Origin: Antedon mediterranea
Taxonomy: Eukaryota > Echinodermata > Crinoidea > Comatulida > Antedonidae
Length of the DNA stretch: 64,000 nt
Direction of reading: 5' to 3'
Assembly (NCBI RefSeq): GCF_964355755.1
Contig: NC_092673.1
Coordinates: 9,741,001 to 9,805,000 of the forward strand
The position numbers were made by a program, and so were the translations under genes. Below, one piece after another: positions 61,899 through 64,000 of this stretch; position 1 is the stretch's first letter, and every line of letters begins with the position of its first letter. The notes below the pieces were generated by a model that ran no database searches, was not told where the DNA came from, and saw nothing but the letters and a program-made list of their open reading frames with translations.

Positions 61899-62960
61899 GT
61901 AAGGACTTAAATTGGATATGAAAGGATTTTAAAAATTACTTTGTATGAATCCTTTTAATGTTAGTAAACAACACACACAAAATTAGATTCGAATAACTAG
62001 TAGAACATAAGAAATAAACAAATTAAATTTCACTATAAAACCATAAATTGGTCGACCAACTGACACGCTATCATAATTGTTATGAACGTTCTATACCCAC
62101 ATATGTGAGATCGGCAAGTTTAATTTCCAAAACCTAGGGTTGTGTCCACGGCAGCAGGCCAATCACCATCTAATAAACAAGCACATCATACACGATTTAC
62201 ACGTTGCTGAAAATATTGATATTGCACAATATTGTTGTGTCTGAAAAACGCATATTTCCGAAGATTGTACAAGTAAAAGAAAGTATTTGTACACCTCACA
62301 TTAAATCACTTGCGTAGACTACAATGTAAGCTAGGCCTCGCAGTTCTAAATTCGCTAACTAGGCTTAAGTCGACCAATGTACTTCCAGGAAGAGGAGAAG
62401 GCGGTGTAAATGCACATTCATGGACGTACATGGCGACAATGAGTTTGTAACATTAGCAGGATTTTTAAACAGGACACAAATTACTTTTTGATTAAAGTGA
62501 TAATTTATTTCCATCAACAGCAGCCAGCACCATCATATTTCGTAAATGTTCATTGTACTAAACTCTGCTCAGAAAAATATTTGGCTAAATATATAGTATA
62601 TAAAGAAGTACATTAGTCGTTTATTTATTTATATATTTATTCTATATATTATATCCAGACCCAATATTTGGATTTTAAAAAATAGTGTAATCCGTTAACA
62701 ATCGCCAAATGATGCATTACTAGATATACATGTCCAAGTTCAAGTTCAAATTTATTGTCAAATATGCAATTACAATTTGTATTCCAAAGATCAAACACAC
62801 GATAAAAATACATACAATATAGGCTGTCCACCACTCCTCCTTAAGCTGCTGAAGTCTTTCCCCAAAACCACTTATGGTAAAGTTTCTTTGAATAACGATC
62901 TTTTGGGATATATTTGCTATTGTGCTGAATGACTTTGTGCTAAATCAAATACGTGCATGT
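61899..62960. other. Intron 17, first part: nothing firm
   Basis: AT-rich. TTCAAGTTCAAATTTATTG near 62736 looks like a LINE 3' tail on the minus strand. No exon of EGF34 was found before the window end. Confidence 0.4.
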
Positions 62961-62964
62961 ATAA

Positions 62965-63705
62965 ATCAAGGACCTGCTGTACGCAGACGATGCTGCATTT
63001 GTAGCTAATTCTGCTGAAGATCTTCAAGCTACCATGACAGTATTTATCAACCTGTAGGAAGTTTGGTCTCACAATCAGTATCTGCAAGACAAAAGTCATG
63101 CACAGCATCAGCATCACAGACCCTACCACCATCAAGGTCAATGACACTACATTGGAGGATGTGGACAACTTCACTGCCAATCTATCTCTGGATATAGAAA
63201 TTGAGACATGTCTATGTAAGGCTGTAATGATGGCAAGATTGAAGAACCGAGTGTGGAATAATAATAGTCGGTGAAAACTAAGATTAAAGTTTACTCAGCA
63301 TGTGTACTTAGCATGCTCTTGTATGCCTCTGAGGTGTGGACAACATATAAAAAACAGGAGAAACAACTTAATGCCTTTCACATGCGCAGTCTTTGACGCA
63401 TTTTACATATCAATTGGCAAGACAAAGTAAGGAGAGTGTTTAAAGATGGCAGGATGTCATGATATCTTTACCATGCTTACTCAAAGGAGGTTAAATACAA
63501 TCAGGATCGACTGCGAATGTATCCCTAAGTAACTCCTATACAGTGAACTCGCTTTTGGAACACGCAGCAAAGGCCGTCCATTGCTCAGGTATAAAGATGC
63601 CTGTAATACCTGCTGGCATTGACATCAAATCAAGTGAGATACTAGCAAGTGACAGAACATCATCTCACAGCGACCGAGACAAGCGAGAACCTGTGAGCTG
63701 AATTT
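62965..63705 (+). pseudogene. Decayed LINE reverse transcriptase, C-terminal part, + strand
   Basis: Reads DLLYADDAAFVANSAEDLQ (catalytic YADD) and then a stop, KFGLTISICKTKVMHSISI, VNDTTLEDVDNFT, and in shifted frames LYASEVWTTYKKQEKQLNAF and TMLTQRRL-like text. This is typical of the palm-thumb and C-terminal part of RTE/CR1-like non-LTR retrotransposons. Several stops and shifts. Located in intron 17 in the same direction as Notch. Confidence 0.75.
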
Positions 63706-64000
63706 AGACAAGCCCAGAACTGCTGCTGTTTTTACCTGCCATCTTGTGGTCGTCGGTGTATATCTGGGATTGGACTACACAGTCACCTCCATAGTTGCAG
63801 GATACAAATAATAATGAAAAATTAAAATGTATAAAAGTTAAATTAAAAACAAACACAAAATTAATTAATTAATAATTAGGCTACTCATCTGAAACAGTTT
63901 GCAAGAACATCTCTTGCATCATGTTCTGAGGACTCCTTTTATAGAGGACACATTAATATCAGTTCTAAAGAGGACCCCTTAATAACAGTTCTTAGCCCCT

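Overview
The window is AT-rich animal genomic DNA (introns, GT/AG splice sites, dispersed transposons, frequent AGGCCT-type motifs). It is dominated by one gene: the 5' portion of a Notch receptor gene on the + strand. Seventeen coding exons between 5674 and 61898 join in frame into 3943 coding bases (1314 codons plus one base). They encode a signal peptide followed by EGF-like repeats 1 to 33 of the usual 36. EGF34-36, the LNR repeats, transmembrane segment and intracellular domain lie beyond 64000. The repeats align one-to-one, in order, with vertebrate Notch1 by remembered sequence (for example HYG in EGF15, the long EGF29 start, NECLSNPC in EGF33). That similarity plus the repeat content suggests a marine invertebrate deuterostome, perhaps an echinoderm; the species cannot be fixed from the sequence.

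Layout: 1-5673 is upstream DNA with foldback and inverted-repeat elements. Exon 1 (5674-5788) carries the start codon and signal peptide. Intron 1 (7.1 kb) holds dispersed repeats and a LINE fragment interrupted by a 1.2 kb insertion. Exons 2-8 (12847-26610) encode EGF1 to EGF12, separated by introns 2-7. Intron 8 holds a tRNA-derived SINE candidate and an inverted-repeat element. Exon 9 (30162-30389) is followed by intron 9 with a decayed LINE reverse transcriptase and two different decayed Ty3/gypsy-type elements. Exons 10-16 (36753-46619) encode EGF14 to EGF31; exon 11 alone encodes five whole EGF repeats. Intron 16 is about 15 kb and almost entirely repeats, including a 3 kb element whose ends are packed with GTATAC motifs. 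Exon 17 (61665-61898) encodes EGF32-33, and the last intron contains a decayed LINE fragment.

No second host gene, rRNA, CRISPR array or confident tRNA was found. All other sizeable open frames look like shadows of EGF exons, retroelement remnants or chance frames. No new multi-gene system is visible. The most unusual material is in the repeats: terminal GTATAC clusters, insertions that can be dated against an empty copy in the same gene, inverted repeat copies in distant introns, and a repeat family whose hairpin is kept while its sequence changes.
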